The notes under the pieces were generated by a model. The model did not search any database. It was not told the origin of the DNA and saw nothing but the letters and a program-made list of their open reading frames with translations. From Candidatus Planktophila sp. (lineage in GTDB: Bacteria; Actinomycetota; Actinomycetes; Nanopelagicales; Nanopelagicaceae), in the NCBI GenBank assembly GCA_009694515.1, contig SHUV01000006.1, positions 1 through 43,334 of the forward strand: a stretch of 43,334 bases of DNA, given 5' to 3'. Every line of letters begins with the position of its first letter. The stretch's first letter is position 1. The position numbers and the translations under genes are program-made. Below are positions 1 to 12,167 of the stretch, one piece after another.

Positions 1-387
1 TATTACGATGCTTACTACGGCAGAGCGCAGAAGATTCGCACCTTAATTATTCAAGATTACGCAAAGGCATTTACCAAAGCCGATGTCTTGGTCTCACCAA
101 CGGCTCCCACAACTGCCTATAAAATCGGGGAAAAAGTTGATGATCCGATGGCGATGTATTTAGGTGATGTGGCAACCATTCCGGTTAACCTCGCCGGAAT
201 CTGTGGCATGTCGCTGCCTGCAGGTTTAGCTGAAGAAGATAATTTGCCGGTTGGTTTCCAAATTATGGCACCTGCTATGCAAGATCAGCGTCTATACGAA
301 GCAGGGGCAGCCCTGGAAGCAGCGCTACTTTCAAAGTGGGGCGCACCCATTCTGTCCAAAGCACCAGTGCTGGCAGGAGGCAAGTAA
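1..387 (+). CDS. gatA: Asp-tRNA(Asn)/Glu-tRNA(Gln) amidotransferase subunit A, 3' part
   Basis: The reading frame is already open at base 1, so only the last 128 residues are present. They match the C-terminal part of amidase-signature GatA: a [13 protein letters not shown] stretch, the [15 protein letters not shown] segment, then the GMSLPAG and [10 protein letters not shown] motifs typical of the family. GatA releases ammonia from glutamine for the GatCAB complex, which converts misacylated Glu-tRNA(Gln) or Asp-tRNA(Asn). The catalytic Ser-Ser-Lys triad lies upstream of the window and cannot be checked. The TAA stop overlaps the ATG of gatB by one base, which fits translational coupling inside a gatCAB operon. 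Confidence 0.95.
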   Translation, partial: YYDAYYGRAQKIRTLIIQDYAKAFTKADVLVSPTAPTTAYKIGEKVDDPMAMYLGDVATIPVNLAGICGMSLPAGLAEEDNLPVGFQIMAPAMQDQRLYEAGAALEAALLSKWGAPILSKAPVLAGGK

Positions 388-1892
388 TGGCGCTTCCAAC
401 ATATGACGAAGTAGTTGCTAAATGGGATCCAGTACTGGGTCTTGAGGTTCACGTTGAGCTCAATACTCATAGCAAGATGTTCTGTTCTTGTGCCACGGAG
501 TTTGGGGCAGAGCCAAATACCCAAACATGTCCGGTCTGTTTAGCACTTCCGGGCGCCCTGCCGGTGGTGAACGAAAAAGCAATTGAATCAACGATTCTGA
601 TTGGCCTGGCACTGAACTGCAAAATCGCGCCCTATAGCCGCTTTGCGCGCAAGAACTACTTCTATCCAGATATGCCTAAGAACTTTCAAATTTCACAGTA
701 TGACGAACCGATCTGCTTTGATGGCTATGTCGATGTCGAAATTGATACTGATGAAGGTCCGAAGCAATTCCGGATTGAAGTTGAACGCGTGCATATGGAA
801 GAGGACACTGGAAAGTCACTCCACGTTGGTGGTGCTACCGGTCGTATTCATGGCGCCGACTACTCGCTACTTGATTACAACCGTGCTGGAATTCCACTAG
901 TTGAAATTGTCACCAAGATTGTTCCTGGCACAGGTAAGTACGCGCCAGAGGTGGCTAAGGCTTATGTGGCAGAACTCCGCGACATCCTTCGCGGCCTGAA
1001 AGTATCTGATGTGAAGATGGAGCAGGGCTCACTGCGATGTGATGCCAACGTTTCACTCAAGCCAATCGGCTCTGATGTTCTAGGCACCCGATCTGAGACA
1101 AAGAATGTGAATTCACTTCGCTCGGTCGAGCGCGCCATCCGGGGTGAAATGATTCGTCACGCAGAGCTGCTCAATGAAGGCAAGAAAGTTAAGCAAGAGA
1201 CTCGTCACTTCCAAGAAGATACTGGTCTAACCCGTTCTGGCCGCTCGAAAGAGCAAGCAGAGGATTACCGATACTTCCCAGATCCAGATTTACTTCCAGT
1301 CACACCGGCTGCCACCTGGATTGAAGAGCTGCGTGCAACCTTGCCTGAGCGTCCATCGCTACGTCGCAAGCGCATCAAAGAAGAGTGGAACGTGCCTGAT
1401 AAAGAGATGCAGGCGATGATTAACGCTGATGTTCTAGATATTGTTGAAGCGACAGTATTACTCGGCGCCGATCCCACCAAGGCACGCACCTGGTGGCTTG
1501 GTGAAATATCGCGTATCGCCAATGATCAAAATATTGCAGTGACTGAACTTGCCATCACACCGGCAGATGTTGCCGAACTTATCGCATTGGTTGCAGCAGG
1601 TGAACTCACCGACAAACTTGCCCGTCAAGTTGTTGAGGGCGTTATCGCTGGCGAAGGAAAACCAGCTGAAGTTGTGGCAAAGCGTGGTATTAAAGTTGTT
1701 AACGATGATGGCGCGCTCATGGCAGCCATTGAGAAAGTCTGCGCTGAACAAGCAGAGACCGCCGAGAAAGTTCGCGGGGGACACTTACCTGCAGCTGGCG
1801 CCTTGATTGGCGCGGTCATGAAAGAGACAAAGGGCCAAGCAGATGCGGCGCGAGTTCGCGAGCTTCTACTTGGCCACTTAGGTCAAGGCTAG
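387..1892 (+). CDS. gatB: Asp/Glu-tRNA amidotransferase subunit B
   Basis: This 501-residue protein is the tRNA-binding kinase-like subunit of GatCAB. It phosphorylates the misacylated Glu/Asp on tRNA and amidates it with ammonia from GatA. The N-terminus shows the [15 protein letters not shown] signature and four cysteines (C33, C35, C48, C51) in the CSC...CPVC arrangement that binds zinc in many GatB proteins. The C-terminal Yqey-like tail ends in the usual [16 protein letters not shown] pattern. I chose the ATG at 387 over the upstream in-frame start at 336, because a GGAGG sits just before it and the TAATG overlap with gatA is typical. It ends 7 bases from a convergent transporter gene, with no visible terminator between them. 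Confidence 0.97.
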   Translation: MALPTYDEVVAKWDPVLGLEVHVELNTHSKMFCSCATEFGAEPNTQTCPVCLALPGALPVVNEKAIESTILIGLALNCKIAPYSRFARKNYFYPDMPKNFQISQYDEPICFDGYVDVEIDTDEGPKQFRIEVERVHMEEDTGKSLHVGGATGRIHGADYSLLDYNRAGIPLVEIVTKIVPGTGKYAPEVAKAYVAELRDILRGLKVSDVKMEQGSLRCDANVSLKPIGSDVLGTRSETKNVNSLRSVERAIRGEMIRHAELLNEGKKVKQETRHFQEDTGLTRSGRSKEQAEDYRYFPDPDLLPVTPAATWIEELRATLPERPSLRRKRIKEEWNVPDKEMQAMINADVLDIVEATVLLGADPTKARTWWLGEISRIANDQNIAVTELAITPADVAELIALVAAGELTDKLARQVVEGVIAGEGKPAEVVAKRGIKVVNDDGALMAAIEKVCAEQAETAEKVRGGHLPAAGALIGAVMKETKGQADAARVRELLLGHLGQG

Positions 1893-1899
1893 TAACTAG

Positions 1900-3363
1900 T
1901 TAGTGCGCGCCTGCGCCTTCAGTTTCAACGAGTGACTCTTTTCCAATATTGATAAAGAAGAAGAGCACGATGGCACCAGCAAAAAGCATCGCGGCACTGA
2001 ACTTAAATGCCGTTGTGAAGCCATGCGTCACAGCAAATGGTTGAACCATCTTTCCAAGTTCGGTGTGTGTTGCTGCATAGGCTGTCGTTGCAGTTGCCGC
2101 AATGGTATTAAGTAGTGCAACTCCTAATGACCCACCAATCTGCTGAGAGGTGTTCACCATTGCACTTGCTACACCGGTGTCACGACCAGAGACGCCATGG
2201 AGCGAAGTTGATGTCAGCGGGATAAACACCAGTGCCATACCCGAGCTCATGATGAGAAGTGATGGAAGAACGTGTGTGGCATAACCAGTTTCAGGTGTGA
2301 TGCGGGTGAGCATGATGAGCCCAATTCCAGCGAAGATAAGCCCTGGCACCATGAGCGGCTTTGGTCCAATCTTCGGTAGCAGTTGGGAAGCAACTCCAGC
2401 AAAGATGATGATGCCAACAGAGAATGGCAAGAATGCAAAGCCAGATCGAAGCGGTGTGTATCCAAGAATCACTTGTAGGTAGAGACCAAGGAATAGGAAC
2501 ATTGAAAATAGCCCAGCTCCCACAATGAGTGAACCAAGGTATGAACCACCACGGTTACGCTCGGTAATAACGCGAAGAGGCATCAGCGGACTTGCCACCT
2601 TTGATTCAATAATGACAAAGGCCACTAGCAGTACAACTGCGGCAGCAAAGAAGGTGAGAGTTAGGGAGTCAGTCCAGCCTTCGCGAGCTGCTTCATTAAA
2701 TCCGTAGGTGAGTGCGAAGAGGCCGGCAGTTGCTGTCACAACGCCAGGAATGTCATATTTCTTATCGCCAGCAGCTCTTGATTCATGCACGAATTTAGCC
2801 GCCAAGATGGCTGCCAAGATGGCAATCGGAGTATTGACGCCAAGGCACCAACGCCACGATGTGTATTCAGTAAGAACGCCGCCGACGATTAAGCCAATAG
2901 CTGCGCCGCCACCAGAGATCGCGCCAAATACTCCAAATGCTTTTGCCCGCTCTTTTGGAACGGTAAATGTCACAGAGATGATTGCAAGGGCGGCCGGTGC
3001 AAGCAGGGCGCCGAAGACACCTTGTAAGGCACGGGATGCAAAGAGCAGGCCTTGCGTTGAGGCAATACCACCGAGTGCTGATGCACCCGCAAATCCAAGG
3101 AGTCCGATAATGAAGATCTTCTTACGGCCCATGAAATCACCAATACGACCACCAAGTAGCAGCAGTGAACCAAATGCCAATGTGTATGCGGTGATAATCC
3201 ACTGCTGATTGGCATCAGAGATTCCCAAATCAACCTTGGCGCTTGGAATCGCAATATTCATAATCGAGCTATCGAGAATCAACATCAATTGGGATATGGC
3301 TACGACGAAAAGCGTGCGCCATCTGGTTGGGTCAAGGGTCGTATCGATTTCTTGCTTTGACAC
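1900..3363 (-). CDS. MFS transporter, DHA2 (14-TMS drug:H+ antiporter) family
   Basis: This 487-residue integral membrane protein has many hydrophobic segments, consistent with the 14-helix DHA2 group. The loop 2-3 motif appears as LGGRIGDFMGRKK, preceded by the typical first helix ending in LDSSIMNIAIP. The motif-C-like helix GVFGAISGGGAAIGLIVGG followed by WRW marks drug/proton antiporters. It probably exports a toxic compound or metabolite; the substrate cannot be read from sequence. The start is GTG with GGAG eight bases upstream. It is divergent from ilvD across 66 bp and convergent with gatB. Its position next to BCAA genes makes amino-acid export conceivable, but nothing shows that. 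Confidence 0.9.
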   Translation of the reverse strand: MSKQEIDTTLDPTRWRTLFVVAISQLMLILDSSIMNIAIPSAKVDLGISDANQQWIITAYTLAFGSLLLLGGRIGDFMGRKKIFIIGLLGFAGASALGGIASTQGLLFASRALQGVFGALLAPAALAIISVTFTVPKERAKAFGVFGAISGGGAAIGLIVGGVLTEYTSWRWCLGVNTPIAILAAILAAKFVHESRAAGDKKYDIPGVVTATAGLFALTYGFNEAAREGWTDSLTLTFFAAAVVLLVAFVIIESKVASPLMPLRVITERNRGGSYLGSLIVGAGLFSMFLFLGLYLQVILGYTPLRSGFAFLPFSVGIIIFAGVASQLLPKIGPKPLMVPGLIFAGIGLIMLTRITPETGYATHVLPSLLIMSSGMALVFIPLTSTSLHGVSGRDTGVASAMVNTSQQIGGSLGVALLNTIAATATTAYAATHTELGKMVQPFAVTHGFTTAFKFSAAMLFAGAIVLFFFINIGKESLVETEGAGAH

Positions 3364-3392
3364 AGGAGTGTCTCCTTTTAATTGTTTTGGGC

Positions 3393-3423
3393 TTGTCTCA
3401 TATCGAGTAGGTAAGGGTAGAAT
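3393..3423 (+). promoter_or_regulatory. Putative ilvD promoter (leaderless type)
   Basis: A TAGAAT -10 hexamer (3418-3423) lies six bases before the ilvD ATG. TTGTCT (3393-3398) is a possible -35 with a long 19-base spacer. No Shine-Dalgarno sequence precedes the start, so transcription probably begins at or next to the ATG. The hexamers are seen; activity is inferred. Confidence 0.5.
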
Positions 3424-3429
3424 TCTCTC

Positions 3430-5103
3430 ATGTCGACCATGAAACCACGTTCTGGACTTGTCACTGATGGATTAGAGCGCGCCCCAGCGCGTGGAATGTT
3501 ACGTGCTGTTGGAATGGGTGATGAAGATTGGGTAAAACCTCAGATTGGTATCGCCTCTTCCTGGAATGAAATTACTCCATGCAATCTTTCATTAGATCGC
3601 CTTGCTAAAGCATCTCGCAAAGGAATCATCGATGCTGGTGGATTTCCAATGCAGTTTGGAACTATCTCTGTCTCCGATGGAATCTCCATGGGCCACGAAG
3701 GTATGCACTTCTCACTCGTTTCGCGCGAGGTAATTGCTGATTCAGTAGAGACTGTGATGCAGGCAGAACGCCTAGATGGAATGGTGACCTTCGCTGGTTG
3801 CGATAAATCACTTCCTGGCATGATGATGGCTGCGGCACGCCTGGATGTGGCATCAGTATTTGTCTATGCCGGCTCGACTCTTCCTGGTCAGGTTGATGGA
3901 AAAGATGTCACCATCATCGATGCCTTTGAAGCAGTGGGCGCCTGTGCGCGTGGATTGATAACACAAGAGCGAGTAGATCAAATTGAAAAGGCCATCTGTC
4001 CCGGTGAGGGTGCGTGTGGTGGAATGTTTACCGCCAACACCATGGCAAGTATTGCTGAAGCAATTGGCTTGGCACTTCCAGGGTCAGCTGCCCCTCCGGC
4101 GGTAGATCGCCGTCGCGATAAATTTGCCGAGCAATCTGGTGCGGCAGTAGTGAATTTGATTGCCAAGGGAATTACTACTCGCGATATCTTGACCAAGAAA
4201 GCTTTTGAAAACGCCATCACAATCTTGATGGCACTGGGCGGTTCGACCAATGCAGTTCTACATCTTCTTGCAATCGCCCATGAAGCTGAAGTTGACCTGA
4301 CACTTGAAGATTTCCATCGCATTGGTTCCAAGGTTCCACTCATCGGAGATCTCAAGCCATTTGGAAAATATGTCATGACCGATATTGACCGCGTGGGTGG
4401 AATCCCGGTTGTCTTGCGCGTCTTACTCGATGCAGGTTATCTACATGGAGATTGCTTAACTGTTACTGGCAAGACCATGGCCGAGAATTTAGCTGACATC
4501 AAGCCTCCACTGGCTGACGGTGAAGTATTACGTGCTATTGATAAGCCACTTTCAACAGATGTGGGAATCACAATTCTTGCTGGCTCACTTGCTCCAGAAG
4601 GTGCGGTCAGTAAGACAGCAGGTATTGGGGTTGAAAAATTCGAAGGCCCAGCTCGGGTATTTGAGCGTGAACAATTGGCGATGGAAGCACTTGAAAACGG
4701 AACAATTAAAGAAGGTGATGTAGTTGTGATCCGTTATGAAGGTCCTAAGGGTGGACCGGGTATGCGCGAAATGTTGATGATTACTGGTGCAATTAAAGGT
4801 GCTGGTCTTGGTAAGAAAACACTTTTGCTTACCGACGGTCGATTCTCGGGCGGTTCCACCGGACTATGTGTGGGACACATCGCACCAGAAGCAGTTGATG
4901 GTGGACCGATTGCATTTATTAAAGATGGTGATCTCATTCGAATAGATATCGCTACTCGAAAACTAGATTTACTGGTCGATCCGGCAGAACTGGAAGCTCG
5001 CAAAGTGGGGTGGAAACCACTGCCTCATAAGTACACCCGCGGCGTGCTCGCTAAGTATTCAAAGCTTGTTGGGTCAGCATCAAAGGGCGCGGTCTGCGAT
5101 TAA
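3430..5103 (+). CDS. ilvD: Dihydroxy-acid dehydratase
   Basis: IlvD dehydrates 2,3-dihydroxy-isovalerate and 2,3-dihydroxy-3-methylvalerate to the 2-keto acids, the shared third step of valine and isoleucine synthesis. The 557-residue length fits the family. Cluster and metal residues are visible: C51 (TPCNLS), C124 in FAGCDKS with K126 as the likely carbamylated lysine, and C196 in [16 protein letters not shown]. The C-terminal GRFSGG/GHIAPEA region is present. The ATG has no SD but sits six bases after a -10-like hexamer. It is separated from the ilvB attenuator by about 90 bases, so it appears to be its own transcription unit, physically next to the rest of the pathway. Confidence 0.97.
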   Translation: MSTMKPRSGLVTDGLERAPARGMLRAVGMGDEDWVKPQIGIASSWNEITPCNLSLDRLAKASRKGIIDAGGFPMQFGTISVSDGISMGHEGMHFSLVSREVIADSVETVMQAERLDGMVTFAGCDKSLPGMMMAAARLDVASVFVYAGSTLPGQVDGKDVTIIDAFEAVGACARGLITQERVDQIEKAICPGEGACGGMFTANTMASIAEAIGLALPGSAAPPAVDRRRDKFAEQSGAAVVNLIAKGITTRDILTKKAFENAITILMALGGSTNAVLHLLAIAHEAEVDLTLEDFHRIGSKVPLIGDLKPFGKYVMTDIDRVGGIPVVLRVLLDAGYLHGDCLTVTGKTMAENLADIKPPLADGEVLRAIDKPLSTDVGITILAGSLAPEGAVSKTAGIGVEKFEGPARVFEREQLAMEALENGTIKEGDVVVIRYEGPKGGPGMREMLMITGAIKGAGLGKKTLLLTDGRFSGGSTGLCVGHIAPEAVDGGPIAFIKDGDLIRIDIATRKLDLLVDPAELEARKVGWKPLPHKYTRGVLAKYSKLVGSASKGAVCD

Positions 5104-5124
5104 TTCAGCGCCCGCCCAATGGCT

Positions 5125-5141
5125 GTCTCATAAATTGAGAC
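5125..5141. repeat. Inverted repeat upstream of the ilvB leader promoter
   Basis: GTCTCA and TGAGAC form a perfect 6-bp palindrome with a 5-base spacer (TAAAT). It lies just after the ilvD stop and 14 bases before the -35 hexamer of the leader promoter. No T-run follows, so a simple terminator is unlikely. It could be an operator. The 8-mer GTCTCATA recurs at 3395-3402 in the ilvD promoter. Confidence 0.45.
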
Positions 5142-5155
5142 CTGCATCTCACCTC

Positions 5156-5185
5156 TTGACTCACACGGCACCTGCGTTGGATAAT
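5156..5185 (+). promoter_or_regulatory. Promoter of the ilvL-ilvBNC-serA-leuB-ilvE-cimA operon
   Basis: TTGACT (5156-5161) and GATAAT (5180-5185) are near-consensus sigma-70-type hexamers with an 18-base spacer. The leader-peptide ATG begins only six bases after the -10, so the transcript would start at about the ATG itself and be leaderless. This is the best-matching promoter in the window. Confidence 0.75.
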
Positions 5186-5191
5186 AGGCGG

Positions 5192-5239
5192 ATGCAATCA
5201 ACACGTTCGTCAGTTCTTTCAGTGGTGGTGATTCGATAG
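5192..5239 (+). CDS. Branched-chain amino acid leader peptide (attenuator peptide)
   Basis: A 15-codon frame encodes MQSTRSSVLSVVVIR. Six of its last eight residues are Val, Leu or Ile, including three consecutive GTG valine codons at 5222-5230. It follows a strong promoter and precedes an RNA hairpin and an intrinsic terminator ahead of ilvB. This is the classical layout of ribosome-mediated attenuation known for ilvBNC in Corynebacterium and for enteric ilv operons. Shortage of charged Val/Leu/Ile tRNA would stall the ribosome and favour read-through. Unusually, the ATG lies at the predicted transcription start, with no room for a ribosome binding site. The peptide and its context are seen; the mechanism is inferred from homologous systems. 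Confidence 0.85.
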   Translation: MQSTRSSVLSVVVIR

Positions 5240-5263
5240 CGCGTGCCTGTAAGTCACACGCGC
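5239..5263 (+). promoter_or_regulatory. Attenuator upstream hairpin
   Basis: GCGCGTG (5239-5245) pairs perfectly with CACGCGC (5257-5263). The stem begins at the last base of the leader stop codon and shares one base (5263) with the terminator stem. A ribosome at the leader stop would block its 5' arm, while one stalled on the Val codons upstream might leave it free. I could not find a clean long antiterminator that would fully exclude the terminator. Confidence 0.65.
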
Positions 5264-5286
5264 CCTCAGATATCTGAGGGTTTTTT
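5263..5286 (+). terminator. Intrinsic terminator of the ilvB attenuator
   Basis: An 18-base perfect palindrome, CCCTCAGATATCTGAGGG (5263-5280), is followed directly by six T residues. It lies between the leader peptide and ilvB, about 50 bases before the ilvB start. It would stop transcription when the leader peptide is translated without stalling. Confidence 0.85.
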
Positions 5287-5334
5287 CATTTAACAAGATT
5301 GAGCAGGATGAGATTACGAAAAGGGAGTACGAAG

Positions 5335-7098
5335 ATGGCCACACATGTTCCAACAGCAAACGGCACTGCGATGACTGGGGCTACTGCACTTGTGAAGAGC
5401 CTTGAAGCTGCTGGCGTTGAAGTGATGTTCGGACTTCCGGGCGGTGCGATTCTTCCTGCTTACGATCCAATTTATGATTCAACAATTCGCCACATTCTGG
5501 TGCGCCACGAGCAAGGTGCGGGCCATGCTGCAACTGGATATGCCCAAGTTTCTGGTCGCGCCGGAGTCTGTATTGCAACATCAGGACCAGGTGCGACAAA
5601 CCTGGTAACGCCATTGATGGATGCTTCAATGGACTCAGTGCCACTTGTTGCTATTACCGGTCAGGTGCCATCTGCTGCAATTGGAACCGATGCTTTTCAA
5701 GAGGCAGATATCCGGGGCATCACAATGCCATTTACTAAACATAACTATTTAGTTACTGATCCTGCCGAAATTGCTGGAGCTATCGCTGAAGCCTTCCACA
5801 TTGCAACAACAGGTCGTCCCGGCCCAGTTCTTGTCGATATTGCTAAAGATGCGCTGCAGAAGATGACAACTTTTAATTGGCCAACCTCAATTAATTTAGC
5901 TGGCTACAAGCCAAAGACGACTCCCAATGCACAAGCAATCACCGATGCGGCCGTGCTCATCGCACAGTCTTCCAAGCCAGTCTTCTATGTTGGAGGCGGT
6001 GTTATCAAAGCAAATGCTGCTGCCGAACTTCGCGCCCTTGTTGAACTTCTTGGTGCACCTGTTGTCACAACTTTGATGGCGCGCGGTGCTTTTCCGGATT
6101 CTCATCCTTTGCATATGGGAATGCCGGGAATGCACGGAACAGTTGCGGCCGTAACTGCGCTACAAAAAGCTGACCTGCTTATTACCTTAGGTGCTCGCTT
6201 TGATGATCGTGTGACCGGCAAGCTCTCTACCTTTGCACCGAATGCAAAGATTCTTCATGCCGATATTGATCCTGCTGAAATCGGTAAGAACCGTCATGCT
6301 GATGTGGCCGTAGTGGGCGACATCAGAGAGACCATGGCGGCGCTGGCTCCAGCGTTGAAGGCAGCACTTGCTAAGAACAAGCCTGATCTCACTGCCTGGC
6401 TAAAACAGATGAATTCACTTAAGTCAACCTATCCATTGGGATTTGATATTCCAGAAGATGGCTCGCTTTCACCGCAGCTTGTGATCCAACGCCTTGGCCA
6501 GATTTCTGGCACCGATACCATTTTCACCGCTGGTGTTGGTCAACACCAGATGTGGGCATCACAATTTATTTCTTACGAACATCCACGCACCTGGCTTAAC
6601 TCTGGTGGCGCCGGAACTATGGGCTATGGCGTTCCAGCTGCCATGGGTGCAAAAGTGGCAGCACCTGATTCAACGGTGTGGGCAATCGATGGCGATGGGT
6701 GTTTCCAGATGACTAACCAAGAGTTAGTGACATGTGCACTCAATAACATTCCGATCAAAGTTGCCATCATTAACAATGAATCACTCGGCATGGTTCGCCA
6801 GTGGCAGACACTTTTCTATGACAGTCGTTACTCAAATACATCACTTGATTCAAAGCGCGTTCCCAACTTTCCAATGCTTGCCGAATCCATGGGTTGCGTG
6901 GGACTTGCCTGCGATCGCCCAGAAGATCTTGATAAGACAATTGAAAAAGCTATGTCAATTAATGATCAACCAGTTGTTGTCGATTTCCGTGTTCACCGCG
7001 ATGCCATGGTCTGGCCAATGGTTGCCGCTGGCACATCAAATGACGAAATCTTGATCGCTCGGGCTACCGCCCCGGACTGGGATTCACAGGAGCTCTAA
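5335..7098 (+). CDS. ilvB: Acetolactate synthase, catalytic large subunit
   Basis: This 587-residue ThDP enzyme condenses two pyruvates to acetolactate, or pyruvate with 2-ketobutyrate to acetohydroxybutyrate. It is the committed step of BCAA synthesis. The N-terminal ThDP domain shows [13 protein letters not shown] and the catalytic glutamate E59 in [14 protein letters not shown]. The C-terminal domain has the GDGCFQM ... INNESLGMV ThDP motif and the conserved RQWQTLFY loop. I prefer the ATG at 5335, preceded by GGGAG, over the TTG at 5299, which lies close to the attenuator. The TAA stop overlaps the ilvN ATG by one base. Expression should depend on the upstream attenuator. Confidence 0.97.
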   Translation: MATHVPTANGTAMTGATALVKSLEAAGVEVMFGLPGGAILPAYDPIYDSTIRHILVRHEQGAGHAATGYAQVSGRAGVCIATSGPGATNLVTPLMDASMDSVPLVAITGQVPSAAIGTDAFQEADIRGITMPFTKHNYLVTDPAEIAGAIAEAFHIATTGRPGPVLVDIAKDALQKMTTFNWPTSINLAGYKPKTTPNAQAITDAAVLIAQSSKPVFYVGGGVIKANAAAELRALVELLGAPVVTTLMARGAFPDSHPLHMGMPGMHGTVAAVTALQKADLLITLGARFDDRVTGKLSTFAPNAKILHADIDPAEIGKNRHADVAVVGDIRETMAALAPALKAALAKNKPDLTAWLKQMNSLKSTYPLGFDIPEDGSLSPQLVIQRLGQISGTDTIFTAGVGQHQMWASQFISYEHPRTWLNSGGAGTMGYGVPAAMGAKVAAPDSTVWAIDGDGCFQMTNQELVTCALNNIPIKVAIINNESLGMVRQWQTLFYDSRYSNTSLDSKRVPNFPMLAESMGCVGLACDRPEDLDKTIEKAMSINDQPVVVDFRVHRDAMVWPMVAAGTSNDEILIARATAPDWDSQEL

Positions 7099-7397
7099 TG
7101 ACTACAGCATCGCGTCGCCAACACACGCTCGAAGTTCTGGTTGAAAACTCACCTGGAGTTTTGGCTCGCGTAGCTGGACTATTCTCACGTCGTGCCTTCA
7201 ATATTGATTCACTTAATGTGGGACCAACGCAAGACCCAACTATTTCCAAGATGGTTATCGTCGTTGGAGTGGAAGGTCACTCGCTCGAGCAGGTCATCGC
7301 CCAGCTCGATAAGTTGATTAGCGTGATATCAATTAAGGAAGTCTTAATCGGCAGCAAACCAGAAGTAATCAGCACACAACCCGACTATCAAAACTAA
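7098..7397 (+). CDS. ilvN: Acetolactate synthase regulatory subunit, short single-ACT form
   Basis: The protein starts TLEVLVENSPGVLARVAGLFSRR, the hallmark of the ACT domain of IlvN/IlvH, which binds valine and activates the large subunit. It is only 99 residues long. Most actinobacterial IlvN proteins are about 165-170 residues, with a second ALS_ss_C domain that is absent here. The frame stops 27 bases before ilvC, with an ilvC ribosome binding site in that gap, so no broken C-terminal remnant is hidden downstream. Single-ACT small subunits are known in E. coli (IlvN, IlvM). Start and stop are clear. The effect on feedback inhibition cannot be read from sequence. Confidence 0.92.
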   Translation: MTTASRRQHTLEVLVENSPGVLARVAGLFSRRAFNIDSLNVGPTQDPTISKMVIVVGVEGHSLEQVIAQLDKLISVISIKEVLIGSKPEVISTQPDYQN

Positions 7398-7412
7398 GCA
7401 AGAAACTACTAA

Positions 7413-10043
<2,631 letters not shown>

Positions 10044-10044
<1 letters not shown>

Positions 10045-11084
10045 TGTCACGCACAATTAACCTTGCAGTTATTGCTGGCGACGGAATCGGTACTGAAGTA
10101 GTCGGTGAAGGACTTAAAGTCCTTGATGTCATTGCGGCCAAGTACGACCTCACCATCAACAAGACTCACTACGACCTAGGTGCCGGGTATTGGCATCGCA
10201 CAGGTGAAGTACTCCCAGATTCAGTTCTGGCAGAGCTTGCCAAGTCAGATGTCATCTTGCTTGGCGCGGTCGGAGATCCGACTGTCCCCAGTGGAATTCT
10301 GGAGCGCGGACTTCTGCTTAAACTCAGATTCGCATTTGATCACTACATCAACTTGCGTCCGGCAAAGTTAATACCTGGCATCACAGGTCCACTTGCTACC
10401 AAGGCGCCCATCGATTTCATCGTTGTTCGCGAAGGCACCGAAGGCCCTTACGCGGGTGCTGGTGGAGTACTTGCTGAAGGCACACCTTTCGAGATTGCAA
10501 CCGAAGAGTCACTTAATACTCGTCGTGGCGCTGAGCGTGTTATTCGTGATGCCTTTGCTCGCGCTGCCGCACGCGAACGTAAGAAGCTCACCCTTGTTCA
10601 TAAGAACAACGTGCTCACCCGCTCGGGCAGTCTCTGGACTCGCACATTTAACGAAGTTGCTAAGGAATTTCCAACTGTAACTACCGATTACCTGCACGTT
10701 GATGCCGCCTCTATGTTCTTTGTTACCAACCCAGAACGCTTTGATGTGGTTGTCACAGATAATCTCTTCGGAGATATCTTGACTGATATCGCAGCTGCTA
10801 TTTGTGGTGGTATTGGCCTTGCTGCCTCTGGCAATATCAACCCAACGGGTCAATTCCCATCAATGTTTGAACCTGTGCACGGATCAGCTCCTGATATCGC
10901 AGGTAAGAATATCGCTGACCCAACGGCCACAGTGATGTCTATTTCAATGATGCTCGATCACTTGAAGCTACATGATGCAGCGCGCGATGTTGAAAAGGCT
11001 GTCGCTACAGATCTCGCATCACGTGGGACTACAAAGCGCAGCACCACTGAAGTGGGTTCAGCGTTAGCAGCACTGGTGAAGTAA
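10044..11084 (+). CDS. leuB: 3-isopropylmalate dehydrogenase
   Basis: LeuB oxidatively decarboxylates 3-isopropylmalate in leucine synthesis. In organisms using citramalate it also acts on 3-methylmalate for isoleucine. The 346-residue protein has the N-terminal [15 protein letters not shown] motif, the substrate-binding [10 protein letters not shown] and [11 protein letters not shown] segments, and the metal/substrate aspartates in the [13 protein letters not shown] signature. It overlaps serA by one base (TAATG) and abuts ilvE. No leuA or leuCD gene lies in this window, so those enzymes must be encoded elsewhere. Confidence 0.96.
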
Positions 11085-12167
11085 ATGAAGATCACTCTTA
11101 ATCCACATGCTGTTCCTGCTGCAGAGCGCGAAGAAAAAGTCGCCAACTGTGGTTTTGGAAAGTACTACACCGACCATATGGTCCTCTGTGAGTGGACTGA
11201 AAGTGGGGGATGGCAAGAACCGGAGCTCAAGCCTTATGGCCCGATCACTCTCGATCCGGCAACTGCAGTCTTTCATTACGGACAAGAAATCTTTGAAGGC
11301 ATGAAGGCTTATCGCCAACCAGATGGTGGTATTGCACTCTTTCGCCCGGAAGCAAATGCTCGACGCTTTGCAAAATCTGCTAATCGTCTTGCACTGCCGG
11401 AAATGCCAGAGGCGTTGTTTTTAGAAACAATCCAGACTCTGGTAAAGCAAGATGCTGGCTGGGTTCCAGGAAAAATCGGTGAAGCTCTTTATATTCGCCC
11501 ATTTATGATTGCAACAGAAGTTGGACTTGGTGTGCGCCCAACGAATAAGGCCACCTATCTTCTAATCGCAACTCCAGCAGGGGCATATTTTGATCCATCT
11601 AAGGCAGTCTCTGTCTGGATTTCTACTGAATATGTTCGCGCAGCCCAAGGTGGAACAGGTGAAGCCAAGTGTGGTGGAAATTACGCCGCCTCACTGATTG
11701 CTCAGAAAGCTGCCGCCCAAGAAGGATGCGATCAAGTTGTCTGGATTGATGCCAAAGAACGTAAATGGGTGGAAGAGATGGGCGGCATGAACCTCTACTT
11801 TGTTAAAGGTAGAGGCGCCGATGCAACTGTGATTACTCCAAAATTAACTGGAACGTTGTTGCCTGGAATTACTCGTGACTCAATTCTTTCGGTAGCGAAA
11901 GACCTTGGCTATAAGACAGATGAAGTCATGCTCTCCATCGATGATTGGCGAGATGGTGTGACTTCCGGTGAAATCACCGAAATCTTTGCCTGTGGCACGG
12001 CAGCTGTTGTTTCACCTGTTGGTCAAGCAAAATCTGCGATGGGCACCTGGGTAACTGGCAATGGCGAACCCGGCACAATCACTATGCAGATTCGCAACCA
12101 TTTATTAGCAATACAGCATGGCACTATGGAAGATAAGCACGGTTGGATGCAGCAGGTTGCACTGTGA
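11085..12167 (+). CDS. ilvE: Branched-chain amino acid aminotransferase
   Basis: IlvE is a fold-type IV PLP enzyme that makes the last step of valine, leucine and isoleucine synthesis with glutamate as donor. The 360-residue sequence fits the bacterial/eukaryotic BCAT II group, with FHYGQEIFEGMKAYR near residue 65 and CGGNYAASLIAQKAA, a region of the active site. The EMGGMNLYFV segment and the C-terminal GEITEIFACGTAAVVSPVG are typical. The ATG follows the leuB stop with no gap, and the TGA stop lies within the GTGA that starts cimA. Confidence 0.96.
   Translation: MKITLNPHAVPAAEREEKVANCGFGKYYTDHMVLCEWTESGGWQEPELKPYGPITLDPATAVFHYGQEIFEGMKAYRQPDGGIALFRPEANARRFAKSANRLALPEMPEALFLETIQTLVKQDAGWVPGKIGEALYIRPFMIATEVGLGVRPTNKATYLLIATPAGAYFDPSKAVSVWISTEYVRAAQGGTGEAKCGGNYAASLIAQKAAAQEGCDQVVWIDAKERKWVEEMGGMNLYFVKGRGADATVITPKLTGTLLPGITRDSILSVAKDLGYKTDEVMLSIDDWRDGVTSGEITEIFACGTAAVVSPVGQAKSAMGTWVTGNGEPGTITMQIRNHLLAIQHGTMEDKHGWMQQVAL

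Noticed and set aside
1893-1899. Bidirectional terminator between gatB and the MFS gene
   Set aside because: The gap is seven bases; a short CTAGTAACTAG symmetry spans the stop codons, but there is no stable stem with a T-run.
2708-3208. A 166-codon open frame on the plus strand inside the MFS transporter gene
   Set aside because: The minus strand encodes an obvious DHA2 transporter; the plus-strand frame has no recognisable protein pattern.
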